Assembly (NCBI GenBank): GCA_029547805.1
Contig: JAKPOP010000017.1
Span: 310,001-374,000 of the forward strand
Length of the DNA stretch: 64,000 nucleotides
Direction: 5' to 3'
Source: Deltaproteobacteria bacterium
GTDB lineage: Bacteria > Myxococcota_A > UBA9042 > DTJE01
Each line of letters begins with the position of its first letter. Position 1 is the first letter of the stretch. The notes under the pieces are model-generated. The model saw only the letters and a list, made by a program, of their open reading frames with translations. It ran no database searches and had not been told where the DNA came from. Positions 52,025 through 64,000 of the stretch are shown here, one piece after another. Both the position numbers and the translations under genes were made by a program.

Positions 52025-53274
52025 AGGCCCCCTTCCCGGGACTCCTCTGCCTGCTGGCGGCCCTCGTGGCCGCGGGATGCGACAGCGGCGGCAACCTGCT
52101 GGAACGGCGGGACCTGGCCTGGGTCTTCGACACGGGGGACGGTCCCTCCCAGGGAGATGCGGCGGAACCTGCGGACCTCGGAGCGGACCGGGGGATCGAG
52201 GAAGACCCGGGTGGCTCCTGGCCGGATCCGGGGTGGGACCCGGGCGTTCCCGATCCTGGCCGAGACCCGGGCACCCCCGATCCCGGTCGGGACCCCGGTC
52301 CCGGGGACCCGGGAGCGGACCCCTCCTCCGACCCCGGCCCCGCCGCCCCGGAGACCCGACTGGTCACGGACCGGGAGGTCCGGCCGGCCCTGAAGGAGAT
52401 GATCGCCCAGGCCCGGGAGAGCATCCGGCTTGTGAACCAGTCCTTCCCGCCGGGGTGGGCCCCCGACGAGGTCTCGGTGGCCCTGGTCCAGGCCGCCAGG
52501 AGGGGCGTGGACGTCCGGGTGCTGCTGGAGGACGACGACAGGGGCCAGAACCAGACCCGCGTCGAGGTCCTGTCCACCAACGGGGTCCAGGCCCGGTTGG
52601 ATGCCTCCACGAAGACCCTCCACGTGAAGCTGCTGACGGTGGACGGGACCCAGGCCCTGGTGGGGTCCACGAACCTCACCATTTCGGCGTTGGAGTACAA
52701 CCACGAGGCCAACCTGCTCCTGCAGGCCCCCTCGGCCGCCGCCGAACTCCAGCGTTACGCCGATGCCCTCTGGCAGGATGCCTCGGGGATGGTCCGGGTG
52801 AATGCCACGGCGCTGCCCGAGGGCCACCTGATCGGGGACGGACAGTACCGGGAACAGGTCCTGCCGCTGCTGCAACAGGCCACCGGGAGGGCCTGGCTGG
52901 CCATGTACCACTTCTCCAGCGACTGGAGCGGCGACGTCGGGGACCTGGCCGACGCCCTCATGGCCGCCCGGGCCCGAGGCGCCGATGTCCGGGTGGTGCT
53001 GGAGGTCGGGTCCTTCGCAGACGTCGAGTCCGCGAACCGGACCAGCGGGGAGATGCTCGCCGCGGCGGGCGTGGCGGTGCGCTACGACCCGACCTCCACG
53101 ATCACCCATGCGAAACTGCTCTTGACCGAGAACGCCCTGGCGGTCCACTCCGGGAACTGGGTGTACTCGAGCCTCCGGGTCAACCACGAGGCCGGGGCGG
53201 TGACCTTCCAGGCGCCTCCCATGGCCGAGGCCGAGGCCTGGTTCACGGCCCTCTGGAATGCCTCCAGCCCCTGA
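52021..53274 (+). CDS. Phospholipase-D-family lipoprotein
   Basis: A 417-residue lipoprotein with lipobox VAAGC (C20) and a striking DPG-repeat tether (DPGWDPGVPDPGRDPGTPDP and onwards, about 67-106). The C-terminal part has two PLD halves. The first has a full HKD motif, HVKLLTVDGTQALVGSTN. The second reads HAKLLLTENALAVHSGN, with Glu in place of the Asp. Both lie in the family context of NHEANLLL and NHEAGAV. It may be a phosphodiesterase, nuclease or transphosphatidylase in the envelope. The ATG overlaps the rlmN stop. Confidence 0.9.
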   Translation: MKAPFPGLLCLLAALVAAGCDSGGNLLERRDLAWVFDTGDGPSQGDAAEPADLGADRGIEEDPGGSWPDPGWDPGVPDPGRDPGTPDPGRDPGPGDPGADPSSDPGPAAPETRLVTDREVRPALKEMIAQARESIRLVNQSFPPGWAPDEVSVALVQAARRGVDVRVLLEDDDRGQNQTRVEVLSTNGVQARLDASTKTLHVKLLTVDGTQALVGSTNLTISALEYNHEANLLLQAPSAAAELQRYADALWQDASGMVRVNATALPEGHLIGDGQYREQVLPLLQQATGRAWLAMYHFSSDWSGDVGDLADALMAARARGADVRVVLEVGSFADVESANRTSGEMLAAAGVAVRYDPTSTITHAKLLLTENALAVHSGNWVYSSLRVNHEAGAVTFQAPPMAEAEAWFTALWNASSP

Positions 53275-53410
53275 TCCCCAGGTGCCTCTTCCTTCAGTGA
53301 GACCGCGATGCCCGGACGCCGGGGAGAGAATGGCGTTTGCCCTTTGCCACGCAGACGGCCCCCGCTATCCGGTCAACCGGACTGACCGCACCCGCGGATC
53401 CCGTCTGGAC

Positions 53411-54427
53411 CTACCGGGAGGGCGGGAGAGACTGGATCACCTTCCGGACGAAGCAGGGGCCCCGGTAGAGGAAGCCGGTGTAGGCCTCCAGCAGGTCGGC
53501 CCCGGCGTCCAGGAAGGCCTCCGCATGATCCGGGCCCGAGATGCCCCCGCACCCCACCACGGGCACCCGGGGCCCCAGCACCTGCCGGAGATGCCGCACC
53601 ACCGCCAGGGACCTCTGGCGCAGGGGCTCTCCAGAAAGGCCTCCCTGGGGCCAGCCCCCCGACGGCGGATCCCCCAGGGCATCCCGGCTCTTCGTGGTGT
53701 TGGTTGCGACGAAGCCCGTCACGCCCCCCCGCAGGGCCTCCTGGACCAGGGCCTCCCGGGCCGCCTCGGGCTGGTCCGGGGAGACCTTGGCGAGGACCGG
53801 CGGGCCGTCGCCGGGGCGCAGGGCCAGGGCCCTCAGCAGCTCCGCCAGGGCCGCCGGGTCCTCGAAGGTCCGCCCGTCCTCGGTGTTCGGGCACGACAGG
53901 TTCAGCACCAGCACGTCGGCGACCCCCCGGAGGACGTCCACGGCCCGGCGGATGTCCTCGACGGCCCGATCCCCGTGGAGGCCCGGGTCGCCGGTCTTGG
54001 CGACGTTGATGAAGACGGGATATGGCGGACGCCCTCGCCGCAGCCGGGCCGCCACCCGGTCGGCCCCCTGGGACGGCAGTCCCATCCGGTTGATCACCGC
54101 GTGATGCCGCGGGAGGCGCCAGATCCGGGGGTGAGGGTTCCCGGGCCAGGGCCCGGCGGTCACCGATCCCACCTCGACGAAGGAGAAGCCCAGCCCGTAG
54201 AGGGCCGGGAGCGCCACCCCGTCCTTGTCGAATCCCGCCGCCAGCCCGAGGGGATGGGCGAAGGAACACCCCAGCAGGCGGACCGGCCGCCTTGGGCAGA
54301 GGACCCGCCGCAGCATGCCCGGCACGCCCGGGACCCGGGAGACCAGCGACAGTCCGGCCAGGACCAGGTCGTGGGCCTGTTCAGGCCCCATCAGGAACAG
54401 CAGCGGACGCAGCAGGCGTTCGTACAT
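53411..54427 (-). CDS. pyrD: Dihydroorotate dehydrogenase (quinone), class 2
   Basis: FMN enzyme that oxidises dihydroorotate in pyrimidine synthesis and passes electrons to membrane quinone. It has 338 residues from the ATG at 54427 (MYERLLRPLLFLMGPEQAHDL), whose helical N-terminus is the class 2 membrane-docking segment. Motifs: GLAAGFDKDG, NRMGLPSQGA, NLSCPNTEDGR, KVSPDQPE, VATNTTKSRD, GGLSGEPLRQRSL and GCGGISGPDHA. The class 2 catalytic Ser is expected in the NLSCPN region. The first ATG options at 54448 and 54472 would overlap the upstream lipoprotein and are less likely. Confidence 0.95.
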   Translation of the reverse strand: MYERLLRPLLFLMGPEQAHDLVLAGLSLVSRVPGVPGMLRRVLCPRRPVRLLGCSFAHPLGLAAGFDKDGVALPALYGLGFSFVEVGSVTAGPWPGNPHPRIWRLPRHHAVINRMGLPSQGADRVAARLRRGRPPYPVFINVAKTGDPGLHGDRAVEDIRRAVDVLRGVADVLVLNLSCPNTEDGRTFEDPAALAELLRALALRPGDGPPVLAKVSPDQPEAAREALVQEALRGGVTGFVATNTTKSRDALGDPPSGGWPQGGLSGEPLRQRSLAVVRHLRQVLGPRVPVVGCGGISGPDHAEAFLDAGADLLEAYTGFLYRGPCFVRKVIQSLPPSR

Positions 54428-54434
54428 CCCGATC

Positions 54435-55163
54435 CTAGGGGAGCCCATAGACCTGCCGGAGGCCCTGTTCATCCTGGATGCCCAGTTCCAGCGCCTTCTT
54501 CAGGTGATCCCGTCCCTTGTCCTGGTCCGACCCGGCGTACAGGAACGCCAGGGCGTAGTGGACCTCCGCGTAGTCGGGCTTGAGTTCCAGGGCCTTCTGG
54601 TAGGCCGCCACCGCGCCCGGCAGGTCGAAGTTCGACTGGAGGGCCACGTAGGCCAGCCCGCGCCAGGCCGGCGCCAGGTCCGGCTGTGCCCGCAACAGGT
54701 CCTGGAAGGTCGCCCGGGCCTTCTCGACCTGCCGGAGCCCCTTGTCCACCGAGAAGGTCCACCGGAAGGCCTCCTCGAACCGCCGCTTCGCCTCATCCCC
54801 CTGGACCTGGGCCAGGGCCTTCTCCAGTTCCGCCCGGCTGCCCAGGCCGGTCTTCCGCAGGGGCACCTCGGCTCCGTCGATTTCCGCGGGGTCCCCGACG
54901 ACCCCGTGGGCCGGAGTCGCCTCCCCTCCGGCCACCGGCGGGTGACCGGGTGGCATCTGCCCCGCCATGGCCCCCCGGTGCACCTCGTCATCGGGCGCCG
55001 TTCCCCGGGCCGGGGCCGGGGCCTCCCCGGGCGCGGTCTTCCGGGCCTCCGGGAGCCCCGCCGACTGCACCGGCACCTTCTCCGGCGCCGCTTCCTTCCG
55101 CCCGCACCCCAGGCCGATCCACAGCACTCCCGCCAGTAGCGCCAACCCGAATCGATACGTCAC
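54435..55163 (-). CDS. Lipoprotein with TPR repeats
   Basis: The GTG at 55163 has GGAGGG at six bases. The 242-residue product starts with a signal ending in lipobox GLGC (C20). A low-complexity Pro/Ala/Gly linker runs to about residue 105. The rest is helical with two to three tetratricopeptide units: PAWRGLAYVALQSNFDLPGAVAAYQKALELKPDYAEVHYALAFLYAG is the clearest, followed by DHLKKALELG. TPR lipoproteins usually act as scaffolds for envelope assembly. It is seven bases upstream of pyrD, probably cotranscribed, with no obvious functional link. Confidence 0.85.
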   Translation of the reverse strand: MTYRFGLALLAGVLWIGLGCGRKEAAPEKVPVQSAGLPEARKTAPGEAPAPARGTAPDDEVHRGAMAGQMPPGHPPVAGGEATPAHGVVGDPAEIDGAEVPLRKTGLGSRAELEKALAQVQGDEAKRRFEEAFRWTFSVDKGLRQVEKARATFQDLLRAQPDLAPAWRGLAYVALQSNFDLPGAVAAYQKALELKPDYAEVHYALAFLYAGSDQDKGRDHLKKALELGIQDEQGLRQVYGLP

Positions 55164-55226
55164 CGGACACCCTCCAGGACAGGCCGGCGCATTGTCCTCT
55201 CCCCCCGCCCCTTTTGCAACATGGGC

Positions 55227-55232
55227 TACAAT
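55227..55232 (+). promoter_or_regulatory. -10 element TACAAT upstream of the nucleoside-salvage operon
   Basis: TACAAT (5/6 to consensus) lies 30 bases before the GTG at 55262, in the short AT-richer patch between divergent genes. No -35 is visible at the usual spacing. Confidence 0.4.
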
Positions 55233-55261
55233 ACCCGCGGCCCGAAGGGAGAGGAGACCCG

Positions 55262-56179
55262 GTGGCGGCAGAGAGGGAAGTGACGGCGAGGGATCGCATC
55301 GCCCAGGTGGAGGGGCATCCCGCCTGTTCCCCGGGACTGACCCGGGCCTGCCGGGCGGCCCGGGTGCTGGCCGAGACCCTGGACCCGGAATCCTGGCCGG
55401 ATGTCGCCGTGGTGCTCGGGTCGGGCCTTGCCGGCTTTGAGGACCGCCTGGCGATGCCCCGTCGTTTCCCCTTCCGCGAACTGGGTCTGCCGGAACCCAC
55501 CGTGGCAGGCCACCAGGGCGTGCTGGTGATCGGCCGGCTGGAGCATCGACAGGTCGCGGTGCTGTCAGGCCGCATCCATCTCTACGAGGGCCACGACCCC
55601 GACACGGCCTGCGCCGCGGTCCGGGCAATGGCCCTGATCGGGACCCCGTGGCTGCTGCTGTCCAATGCTGCCGGGGGCCTGAACCCGGCCTTTCAGGTCG
55701 GCGACCTGATGGTGATCCGGGACCACGTCAACCTGATGGGCCAGAACCCCCTCCGCGGACCACACATCGAGGCCCTGGGCCCCCGCTTTCCGGACATGAC
55801 GCGGGCCTACGATCCGGCAGGTCGACAGGCCTTTCGCCAGGCCGCCGAGGCCCTGGGAATCGCCCTCCAGGAGGGGGTCTATCTGGGCGTGCTGGGTCCC
55901 TCCTACGAGACCCCGGCGGAGATCCGGGCCTTCCGGGCCCTGGGGGCCGATGCGGTGGGCATGTCCACCGTGCCGGAGGTCATCGCGGCCCACCACGCTG
56001 GGATGCGGGTGGCCGGTGTCTCGGTGATCACGAACCTGGCCGCGGGCATCTCGACCGCGATCCTGTCCCACGAGGAGGTGAAGGCCGTGGGCCTCGAGGC
56101 CGGACGCCGCCTTGGGGACCTCTTCCAGCGCACCCTGTCGTTCCTTCCGGAGACGCCCGGTGCCCATGGAGGCCAGTGA
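55262..56179 (+). CDS. Purine nucleoside phosphorylase (trimeric type)
   Basis: Splits purine nucleosides with phosphate to base and ribose-1-phosphate. A GTG start with GAGGAG gives 305 residues. The trimeric PNP motifs are present: VVLGSGLAGFED, the phosphate-binding GRIHLYEGHD, SNAAGGLNP, GPSYETPAEIRAF, and VGMSTVPEVIAAHHAGM followed by SVITNLAAG. An N-terminal extension of about 25 residues precedes the core. It is directly abutted by the cytidine deaminase gene (TGAATG). Confidence 0.94.
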   Translation: MAAEREVTARDRIAQVEGHPACSPGLTRACRAARVLAETLDPESWPDVAVVLGSGLAGFEDRLAMPRRFPFRELGLPEPTVAGHQGVLVIGRLEHRQVAVLSGRIHLYEGHDPDTACAAVRAMALIGTPWLLLSNAAGGLNPAFQVGDLMVIRDHVNLMGQNPLRGPHIEALGPRFPDMTRAYDPAGRQAFRQAAEALGIALQEGVYLGVLGPSYETPAEIRAFRALGADAVGMSTVPEVIAAHHAGMRVAGVSVITNLAAGISTAILSHEEVKAVGLEAGRRLGDLFQRTLSFLPETPGAHGGQ

Positions 56180-56602
56180 ATGTCGGCCCCTCCCCCCGAG
56201 GACCTGCTGCAGGCCGCCCGCTCGGCATTGCGCCAGGCCTACGCCCCCTATTCGGGCTTCCGGGTCGGTGCCGCGATCCGGACCGCCTCCGGGGCCATCT
56301 TCGCCGGCTGCAACGTCGAGAACGCCTCCTACCCCGTCTCCCTCTGTGCCGAGCGTGGCGCCATCGCGGCCGCCGTGGTCGCCGGGGAGCGTCAGGTCAC
56401 TGAGGTGCTGATCGTCTCCGACAGTCCCGATCCCTGTCCCCCCTGCGGCATGTGCCGACAGGCCCTCTGGGAGTTCGGCCCGGACCTTCTGGTGCATCTG
56501 GTGGGCCGCAATGGGGACTCCCGCACCCTGTCCCTGCGGGCGCTGTTGCCCGAGGCCTTCGGACCCTCCTCGCTGGACGGGTTCCCGGGAGGGCGATCGT
56601 GA
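56180..56602 (+). CDS. cdd: Cytidine deaminase
   Basis: Zinc enzyme converting cytidine and deoxycytidine to uridine forms. It has 140 residues, the homotetrameric class. Zinc and catalytic motifs are CAERGAI (Cys ligand and catalytic Glu), NVENASYP (substrate contact), and PCGMCRQAL carrying the other two Cys ligands. The start follows the PNP stop with no gap and the stop overlaps the next GTG, so the three genes form a tight salvage operon. Confidence 0.95.
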   Translation: MSAPPPEDLLQAARSALRQAYAPYSGFRVGAAIRTASGAIFAGCNVENASYPVSLCAERGAIAAAVVAGERQVTEVLIVSDSPDPCPPCGMCRQALWEFGPDLLVHLVGRNGDSRTLSLRALLPEAFGPSSLDGFPGGRS

Positions 56603-57996
56603 CGGCCCCGTCGTCCCCCACGTCTGGATTCGTGCCCCGGCACCTCCCGCCGGCCCGTCCCGTGTTCCTGCGGGGCGGGACCGTGCTCACGATGGACCCC
56701 TACGACACCGTGATCGAGGCGGACATCCTGGTCCAGGACGGCCGGATTGCCGCCATCGGGGCCTTCCTGACCCCGCCCGAGGAGGCGATCGTCCTGCCGG
56801 CGGAGAACGCCTACGTGCTGCCGGGTTTCGTGCAGACCCACGTGCATCTCTGCCAGACCCTCTGGCGGAACCATGCCGACGACCTCCCGCTGATGGAGTG
56901 GTTGCGGCAGTGGACCTGGCCCATGGAGGCGGCCCATGACGAGGCCTCCATCCGCGCTGCGGCTCGCCTGGGGGCTGCCGAGTTGCTGCTGTCGGGGACC
57001 ACCACCATCAACGACATGGGCACCGTCCGGCACACCGGCGTCGTGATCCGGTCCGCGCTGGAGATGGGCCTCCGGGGCGTCTTCAGCAAGGTGCTGATGG
57101 ACTGCCACGATGGCCCCGAAGCCCTCCGGGAGAACCCGGACCAGGGGCTCCAGGAGTCCCTGGTGCTGGCCGAGCGGTGCCGGGAGACGGGGGGCCTGGC
57201 CCGCTTCGCCCTGGCTCCCCGGTTCGCCGTCTCGTCGTCGTTCCACCTGCTGGAGGGAGTCGCAGCGGCGGCGAACCGGACCGGCCTGCTGGTGCACACC
57301 CACTGTGCCGAGACCGAGGAGGAGGTCCAGATCACGGTGGACCGCTTCGGCTGCCGCCCGGTGGACCTCTTCGCCCAGCTGGGGCTGCTGGACCGCCGGC
57401 TGCTGCTGGCCCACTGCGTCCACTTGACGCGCGAGGAGATCCGCCGGCTGGCGGCTGCCGGGTCCGCGGTGCTCCACTGCCCCTCGGCGAACCTGAAACT
57501 CGGGTCGGGCATCGCCCCGATCCCGGCGATGATCGAGGCCGGCGTCCGGGTGGGGATCGGGGCCGACGGGGCCCCATGCAACAACAACCTGGACATCTTC
57601 CAGGAGATGCGCGCCGCGGCCCTGGTCCAGAAGGCCCTCCACGGCCCCACCGCGATGCCCGCCGGTCAGGTGCTCCGGATGGCGACCATCGGCGGGGCCG
57701 AGGTGCTGGGCCTGCAGGACGAGATCGGGTCGGTGGTCCGTGGCAAGCGGGCCGATCTGGTGGTCCTGGACCGCCGGGCGCCCCACTGCGTCCCCGCCGG
57801 CGACCCCGCTGCGGCCATCGTCTACTCGATGGGCCGGGACGATGTCCGGCACGTCGTCGTGGACGGACGGGTCGTGGTGGAGGACCGGACCCTGAAGACC
57901 GCCCCCCTCGACCTCGTCGTCCAGGAAGCCGTGGACCAGACCGAACGCCTGCTCCGTCGGGCCAAGGACCACCGCCCTCCCGACTCGAGGGAGTGA
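56599..57996 (+). CDS. Amidohydrolase deaminase (SAH/MTA or 8-oxoguanine/guanine type)
   Basis: A 465-residue metal-dependent amidohydrolase. The GTG at 56599 overlaps the cdd stop as GTGA and has GGGAGG. Metal ligands are in QTHVHLCQ (HxH), HTHCAETEEE (His plus catalytic Glu region), LLAHCVHL, and GIGADGAPCNNN (Asp). It belongs to the MtaD/SsnA/TrzN group: MTA/SAH deaminase, guanine or 8-oxoguanine deaminase. The operon with PNP and cytidine deaminase supports a base or nucleoside substrate. Sequence alone does not separate these activities. Confidence 0.9.
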   Translation: MTAPSSPTSGFVPRHLPPARPVFLRGGTVLTMDPYDTVIEADILVQDGRIAAIGAFLTPPEEAIVLPAENAYVLPGFVQTHVHLCQTLWRNHADDLPLMEWLRQWTWPMEAAHDEASIRAAARLGAAELLLSGTTTINDMGTVRHTGVVIRSALEMGLRGVFSKVLMDCHDGPEALRENPDQGLQESLVLAERCRETGGLARFALAPRFAVSSSFHLLEGVAAAANRTGLLVHTHCAETEEEVQITVDRFGCRPVDLFAQLGLLDRRLLLAHCVHLTREEIRRLAAAGSAVLHCPSANLKLGSGIAPIPAMIEAGVRVGIGADGAPCNNNLDIFQEMRAAALVQKALHGPTAMPAGQVLRMATIGGAEVLGLQDEIGSVVRGKRADLVVLDRRAPHCVPAGDPAAAIVYSMGRDDVRHVVVDGRVVVEDRTLKTAPLDLVVQEAVDQTERLLRRAKDHRPPDSRE

Positions 57997-58015
57997 CTGG
58001 GCGAGGCGGGAGGAC

Positions 58016-58552
58016 CTACAGGCGCGTGTAGCGGGTCAGCAACTCCATCGTCTTGGGCCCGACCCCCGGGACCTCGGCGACCTCCCTGTAGGAGCCGAAC
58101 CGCCCCAGGGAGGCCCGCCGTTCCAGGATCCGGACCGCCGTGGCCTCGCCGATGCCGGGGATCGCCACGAGGTCCTCCCGGGAGCACTCGTTGAGGGGAA
58201 TCGGGATGCCCAGGGCCAGCAGGCGCTCCCCGCTCATCCAGGACTCGGACCAGCCCGACTCCCCTTCCAGCCGGTAGAGCCGACCGTTCTCCAGGGCCCG
58301 GGACGGGTCCCACCGGGACGGATCGGCAATCCCCGCGGCCCAGAAGAGGTCCCGGGCCGTGGCCCCGGCAGGCAGGCGATAGACGACGGTTCCCTGGGCG
58401 CCCCGATCCAGTTCGACGTAGATTGCAGGGCCGCTCCCCGAGGAGTGATCCCGCGGGTCGCCGCGCCCCAGCCACCAGGTGACGACGCCGACGACCACCA
58501 GGGCGCCGGCCAGGGCCCAGAGGAGGGTCTGGATCTCCCGACTCCGGGTCAT
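58016..58552 (-). CDS. ComEA-like helix-hairpin-helix membrane protein
   Basis: A 178-residue protein with an N-terminal helix at about 10-28 (LLWALAGALVVVGVVTWWL). A short beta-rich domain (IYVELDRGAQGTVVYRLPAG), resembling the SLBB part of ComEA, follows. Two C-terminal helix-hairpin-helix motifs are present: PLNECSREDLVAIPGIGEATAVRIL near 118-142 and VAEVPGVGPKTMELL near 157-171. ComEA binds incoming double-stranded DNA in the periplasm during natural transformation. No other competence gene is in the window. It lies 25 bases downstream of rpoC's stop side on the same strand. Confidence 0.88.
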   Translation of the reverse strand: MTRSREIQTLLWALAGALVVVGVVTWWLGRGDPRDHSSGSGPAIYVELDRGAQGTVVYRLPAGATARDLFWAAGIADPSRWDPSRALENGRLYRLEGESGWSESWMSGERLLALGIPIPLNECSREDLVAIPGIGEATAVRILERRASLGRFGSYREVAEVPGVGPKTMELLTRYTRL

Positions 58553-58577
58553 CGTGCCTCCCGTCCCGGTTCCAGGG

Positions 58578-62732
<4,155 letters not shown>

Positions 62733-62823
62733 GAGGCACCTCCCGTCAGGGTGACAGCACCGGACGGCCCCCGGGCCTCCGGCCTTGCGTCTCGGACTCT
62801 CTGGAACCGTCCCGCCATCGGCA

Positions 62824-64000
62824 TCAACCCTCGGCCAGCTGGTCCTGCTCGACCAGTTGCACGTCCAGCGCCAGGGACTTCAGTTCCTTCACCAGCACGT
62901 TGAACGACTCCGGCAGCCCCGCGTGGGTGTTGTACTCGCCCTTCACGATGCTGTCGTAGGTGGCGGTCCGCCCCGCCACGTCGTCGGACTTCACGGTCAG
63001 GATCTCCTGGAGGGAGTAGGCCGCGCCGTACGCCTCGAAGGCCCACACCTCCATCTCGCCGATTCGCTGACCGCCGAACTGCGCCTTGCCCCCCAGCGGC
63101 TGCTGGGTGACCAGCGAGTACGGCCCGGTGCTCCGGGCGTGCATCTTCTCGTCCACCAGGTGATGGAGTTTCATCATGTACATCACGCCGACGGTGACCT
63201 CCGAGTCGAAGGCCTCGCCGGTGCGCCCGTCGAACAGCACGGTCTTGCCGGAGGTCGGGAGTCCCGCCTCTTCCAGCCAGGTCTTGATCTCGCTCTCCCG
63301 GGCCCCGTCGAAGACCGGCGACCCGACCAGCAGCCCCTTCCCGTACTGCCGGGCGTAGGCCACGATCTGGTCGTCGTCCATGTCCTTGATCAGCCGCTTG
63401 CCCGACTCCGTGGTCATCAACTTCGCCAGGCGCTTGCGGATCCCCTTGGGCCCGCCCCCGTCCTCGAGGGCCAGTTCCAGTTGCCGGCCCAGTTCCCGGG
63501 CCGCCCAGCCCAGGTGGACCTCGAGGATCTGCCCGACGTTCATGCGGCTGGGAACGCCCAGGGGGTTCAGCACGATGTCCACCGGGGTCCCGTCGGCCAG
63601 GTAGGGCATGTCCTCGACGGGCAGCAGGCGCGACAGGACGCCCTTGTTCCCGTGGCGTCCCGCCATCTTGTCCCCCACCTGGATCTTGCGGCGGATGGCC
63701 ACGTAGACCTTCACCGTCTTGATCACCCCGGGAGGCAGTTCGTCGCCCTGCCGGAGCCGCTCCACCCGCTCGTTGAAGGCCTTCGTGATGAAGTCCACCT
63801 GGTCCGCCAGGGCCTCGATCATCGCCACGACCCGGCGCTCGGTCCCCTCGTCGTCCTTCACCCGGACCTGCGGGAAGAGGTCCAGCGGCAGTTTCTGCAA
63901 CATCTCCGGGGTCAGGGTCGCGCCCTTCCGGATCAGGACCCGCCCCTGGGAGTCGTTCACCGCAGCGACGGCGACCTTCCCCGTCAGGACCTCGACCAGG
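62824..64000 (-). CDS. rpoB: DNA-directed RNA polymerase subunit beta (5' part outside window)
   Basis: The frame is open to base 64000, so only the C-terminal 391 residues are seen; the GTG at 63960 is internal, not a start. Diagnostic regions are [17 protein letters not shown] (active-centre lysine and His), [46 protein letters not shown]-type flap/anchor sequence, [14 protein letters not shown] and [21 protein letters not shown]. The order rpoB-rpoC is the usual one. Upstream ribosomal-protein genes would be expected beyond the window. Confidence 0.98.
   Translation of the reverse strand, partial: LVEVLTGKVAVAAVNDSQGRVLIRKGATLTPEMLQKLPLDLFPQVRVKDDEGTERRVVAMIEALADQVDFITKAFNERVERLRQGDELPPGVIKTVKVYVAIRRKIQVGDKMAGRHGNKGVLSRLLPVEDMPYLADGTPVDIVLNPLGVPSRMNVGQILEVHLGWAARELGRQLELALEDGGGPKGIRKRLAKLMTTESGKRLIKDMDDDQIVAYARQYGKGLLVGSPVFDGARESEIKTWLEEAGLPTSGKTVLFDGRTGEAFDSEVTVGVMYMMKLHHLVDEKMHARSTGPYSLVTQQPLGGKAQFGGQRIGEMEVWAFEAYGAAYSLQEILTVKSDDVAGRTATYDSIVKGEYNTHAGLPESFNVLVKELKSLALDVQLVEQDQLAEG

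Overview
The window is very GC-rich (about 70%), densely coded bacterial chromosome. The gene set points to Myxococcota or a nearby deltaproteobacterial lineage: lipoproteins with Cys-rich CDDG and CxxDxDC repeats, lamin-tail and thrombospondin-3 modules, a CFI-box C-terminal protein, a Ser/Thr kinase with the HRDVSPxN catalytic loop, and an FHA-type sigma-54 activator. A rubredoxin/rubrerythrin module suggests an anaerobic or oxygen-sensitive life. This assignment is inferred from family content only; no rRNA lies in the window. No stretch above about 300 bases lacks a gene. I saw no tRNA, rRNA, CRISPR array, insertion sequence or prophage.

Layout. 1-3357 (-): 5' part of a huge Cys-rich lipoprotein. 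3605-4624 (+): membrane-anchored PEGA-like protein. 4646-11465 (-): envelope operon with a CFI-box protein, an outer-membrane-like protein, two glycosyltransferases, a Cys-rich lipoprotein and D-aminoacyl-tRNA deacylase, joined by 1-4 nt overlaps or short gaps. 11615-17096 (-): a novel triple-repeat protein, a PAAR protein, a DUF4912 protein with a histone-H1-like tail, a GH57 glucan-branching enzyme, BioY and Asd. 17266-20747 (+): ECF sigma factor, lamin-tail lipoprotein and a glucodextranase-C-like secreted protein. 20932-29181 (+): a maltodextrin-type ABC importer followed without a real gap by a Ser/Thr kinase and an FHA/sigma-54 activator. 29221-31923 (-): OPT transporter and a DUF4442 thioesterase-like protein. 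32081-32371 (+): small protein resembling sigma region 4.

32453-38204 (-) is a co-directional run: a CorA-topology protein, a lipid-kinase-like protein, rubredoxin, an NADH:rubredoxin-reductase-like flavoprotein, a rubrerythrin-like diiron protein, two EutN/CcmL shell-vertex proteins and a class II aldolase. 38437-49940 is housekeeping on mixed strands: carboxy-terminal protease, MetG, P5C dehydrogenase, YqgE, an orphan histidine kinase, M49 lipoprotein, FmdB, an RF-1-like rescue factor and an RlmD-type methyltransferase. 50043-53274 (+): tandem QueD-like protein, RlmN and a phospholipase-D lipoprotein. 53411-55163 (-): TPR lipoprotein and PyrD. 55262-57996 (+): a nucleoside-salvage operon (PNP, cytidine deaminase, amidohydrolase deaminase). 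58016-64000 (-): ComEA-like protein, RpoC and the 3' part of RpoB.

How the parts work together. Regions 13-15 kb and 18-29 kb both concern alpha-glucans: GH57 and DUF4912 make or remodel glucan, a secreted starch-binding-like module sits at the surface, and the ABC system imports the oligosaccharides. The kinase and activator genes cotranscribed with that importer may link uptake to phosphorylation signalling. The two most unusual loci are the PAAR plus triple-repeat protein pair, and the isolated EutN pair with an aldolase behind a rubredoxin/rubrerythrin redox module.
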